22,982 nucleotides of DNA, taken from positions 1-22,982 of the forward strand of contig JBEKSX010000049.1 of assembly GCA_049516635.1 (NCBI GenBank), written 5' to 3'. This DNA comes from JBEKSX01 sp049516635 (GTDB lineage: Bacteria; Bacteroidota; Ignavibacteria; Tepidaquicellales; OLB5). This document shows positions 22,501 to 22,982 of this stretch, one piece after another. Every line of letters begins with the position of its first letter. Within the stretch, counting starts at the first letter, position 1. A model generated the notes under the pieces. That model did no database searches. It was not told the DNA's origin and saw only the letters and a program-made list of their open reading frames with translations. The translations under genes and the position numbers were made by a program.

Positions 22501-22711
22501 GAAAGGGCAATTGCTCGGTGTGAACGATAAGATTGCAATTAAATGCGTGTGCGAAGGTGATCTGTATGAAGCATTGCTCAAACAAAAAAAATATATTGAA
22601 GATGAGACGATGTCTGCCCGGCTTGAGCTGTCGAAAGACGGTGAAATTGCCGGCAGCGAAGAATTAAATATTAACGGGAGAACCTGCAAACTATCTATTG
22701 AAAAACTTTAA
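19526..22711 (+). CDS. ileS: Isoleucyl-tRNA synthetase, eukaryote-like (type 2)
   Basis: This enzyme charges tRNA-Ile with isoleucine. At 1061 residues it is longer than the common bacterial type (about 940). The HIGH motif is in PPTANGQPGIHH (G55-I-H-H58) and KMSKS appears as K610-M-S-K-H614. The editing domain lies in between (for example WTTTPWTL and GSGIVHIAPAFGEDDY), and WALSRDRYWGTPLPIWGC precedes a cysteine-rich zinc-like segment (CDCKDCDCPY, KCDKCGCEM). The anticodon-binding domain and a long C-terminal extension complete it. GIHH and the length place it with type 2 enzymes, usual in Bacteroidota and associated with mupirocin tolerance. A dksA-like gene starts 20 bp downstream, a conserved pairing in this phylum. 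Confidence 0.97.
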   Translation: MYKELPDKLNLAELDKEILKYWKENKIFEKSISTREGGKHFAFYEGPPTANGQPGIHHVISRAIKDLVCRYKTLSGYQVYRKAGWDTQGLPVEIEVEKSLGIKSKDDIEKLGVEKFNQACKESVFKYLKEWEMFTERMGYWVNMDDAYITFTNDYIESVWWSLKKFFDAGLIYRGYKIQAYCPRCETPLSTHEVAQGYEEVKDPSVYVTFKIKPTDKSKALGIDDYEFLVWTTTPWTLISNVALAVHPDIDYVKLKFKDIDAKVILAKERLSVIKQDYELLGEIKGKELEYVEYEQLLPYAKVKDKKAFYVALGDFVTTEDGSGIVHIAPAFGEDDYQLSLKYDLPVVQPVDKSGKFTEEITPYAHKFVKDADEEIIAQLRSEGKLYRKEKYAHSYPHCWRCHTPLLYYARESWYIKTSSYKDKMIELNKQINWYPPETGSGRFGNWLEENRDWALSRDRYWGTPLPIWGCDCKDCDCPYTAIGSIEELKTRSINFREVYPEDKDIDLHKPMIDKIKIKCDKCGCEMNRVAEVIDTWYDSGSMPFAQHHYPFENTERFKRNYPADFIAEAVDQTRGWFYSLHAIGTFLFNKMAYKNLIVNDLILDKTGQKMSKHVGNMVDPFYIMDTYGADVLRWYIINSSPPWRPKMFNEDDLVEARNKFFDTLINTYRFFALYSNLLGITTESLTKSRVPYTKRTEIDRWIISAMNTLKKDYYQLMESYDITKATRIIYDFTIDDLSNWYVRRNRKRFRNPADENDKLSAYETLYEVLVDLVKLLAPVAPFLSEELYRNLTGGESVHLSLFGEVRENEIDPVLESEMETAQHIVYLVRTMRVKFNLKTRQPLRQILIPAMNDELKHRIERMKNIILQEVNVKELNFVGEESGIISKKAKPNFKLLGPKYGKDMKAIAEAIKNFDHKMITRIEKEGKVKINISGADFEIGKEDMEVQTENIEGWIVESFDNLTVALDTKLDGQLVDEGLAREFINRVQNMRKGQLLGVNDKIAIKCVCEGDLYEALLKQKKYIEDETMSARLELSKDGEIAGSEELNINGRTCKLSIEKL

Positions 22712-22731
22712 CTAACTTAAACAACACTAAC

Positions 22732-22982
22732 ATGGCTGTGAAGAAACTAAAAGCTAAAAAAACAGCAAAAGCATCGGCTGCAAAGAAAAGAACACTCAGA
22801 AACATAAAAACCCTTAAAGCTGTTGCAAAGAGGAAGAATGGCGTAAAGGTGAAGACGAAAAAGGGTGTAAAGATTCAAAGAGCAAGAAAAATTAAGAACG
22901 TCAGGATAAAGAAAACATATCTCAGCCCGAAGGAACTGAATTACTTTAAAGAGCTGATCGTAATGCAAAAGAATGAGATACT
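22732..22982 (+). CDS. TraR/DksA-family protein with Lys-rich N-terminus, 3' end outside the window
   Basis: The frame starting at ATG 22732 stays open to the end of the window (83 codons). Of residues 1-61, 27 are Lys or Arg and none is Asp or Glu. Then comes KKTYLSPKELNYFKELIVMQKNEI, which matches the start of the DksA/TraR coiled-coil region (LSPKEL). The C4 zinc finger would lie beyond the window. DksA-type proteins bind RNA polymerase through the secondary channel and modulate transcription with ppGpp. The basic tail is an extension that may bind nucleic acid. The gene follows ileS by 20 bp and is likely co-transcribed. The DksA assignment rests on a short stretch plus gene order. Confidence 0.75.
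   Translation, partial: MAVKKLKAKKTAKASAAKKRTLRNIKTLKAVAKRKNGVKVKTKKGVKIQRARKIKNVRIKKTYLSPKELNYFKELIVMQKNEI

Overview
The window reads like a chromosome fragment of a Bacteroidota/Chlorobi-group bacterium, most likely Ignavibacteria-like. The evidence is a secreted beta-propeller protein ending in a type IX secretion sorting domain (YPNPFNPST), an ileS-dksA gene pair, start codons mostly without Shine-Dalgarno sequences, and several upstream regions that fit the Bacteroidota promoter pattern TTG-N20-TAnnTTTG. Most genes are housekeeping or envelope genes. The unusual content lies in the non-coding DNA, which is dense in short palindromic repeats of several families.

Layout. Positions 2-499 are the 3' part of a HAD hydrolase gene. 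A palindromic repeat follows, then a thioredoxin-like protein (648-1193) and secA (1262-4342), with further nested palindromes after the secA stop. At 4552-5847 is a Ycf48-like seven-bladed propeller whose sorting domain carries an in-frame palindromic insertion. At 6032-6286 is a small, extremely acidic protein with a strong ribosome binding site. At 6431-6757 (minus) is a chimeric remnant: the start of a sulfide:quinone oxidoreductase-like gene fused to the end of a DsrE-like gene. A non-coding kilobase (6758-7765) full of hairpins precedes the cydAB terminal oxidase operon (7766-10199, minus). A second non-coding stretch (10200-10881) leads to a C39-like cysteine peptidase-fold protein (10882-11355).

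The minus-strand block 11463-16988 holds an orphan OppF-type ATPase with its own promoter, then rsmE, an Omp85/BamA-like outer-membrane protein and a DUF2723 membrane glycosyltransferase-like protein; the last three are tightly spaced and look co-transcribed. A lipoprotein cytochrome c (17075-17617, minus) diverges from a small hypothetical gene (17837-18115). The window ends with a DUF4097 beta-helix protein (18368-19267), a eukaryote-like (type 2) ileS (19526-22711) and the start of a TraR/DksA gene (22732 to the window end).

The most notable non-coding signal is an 81-bp element present twice in the same orientation, once on each side of cydAB (7429-7509 and 10633-10713), with a diverged third relative at about 7210-7302. 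It is built from copies of the heptamer ACTACTT and its complement. Its variation is concerted and compatible with G.U pairing, which suggests folding of a single strand. Two of the three copies lie just downstream of promoter-like sequences. I do not recognise this family.
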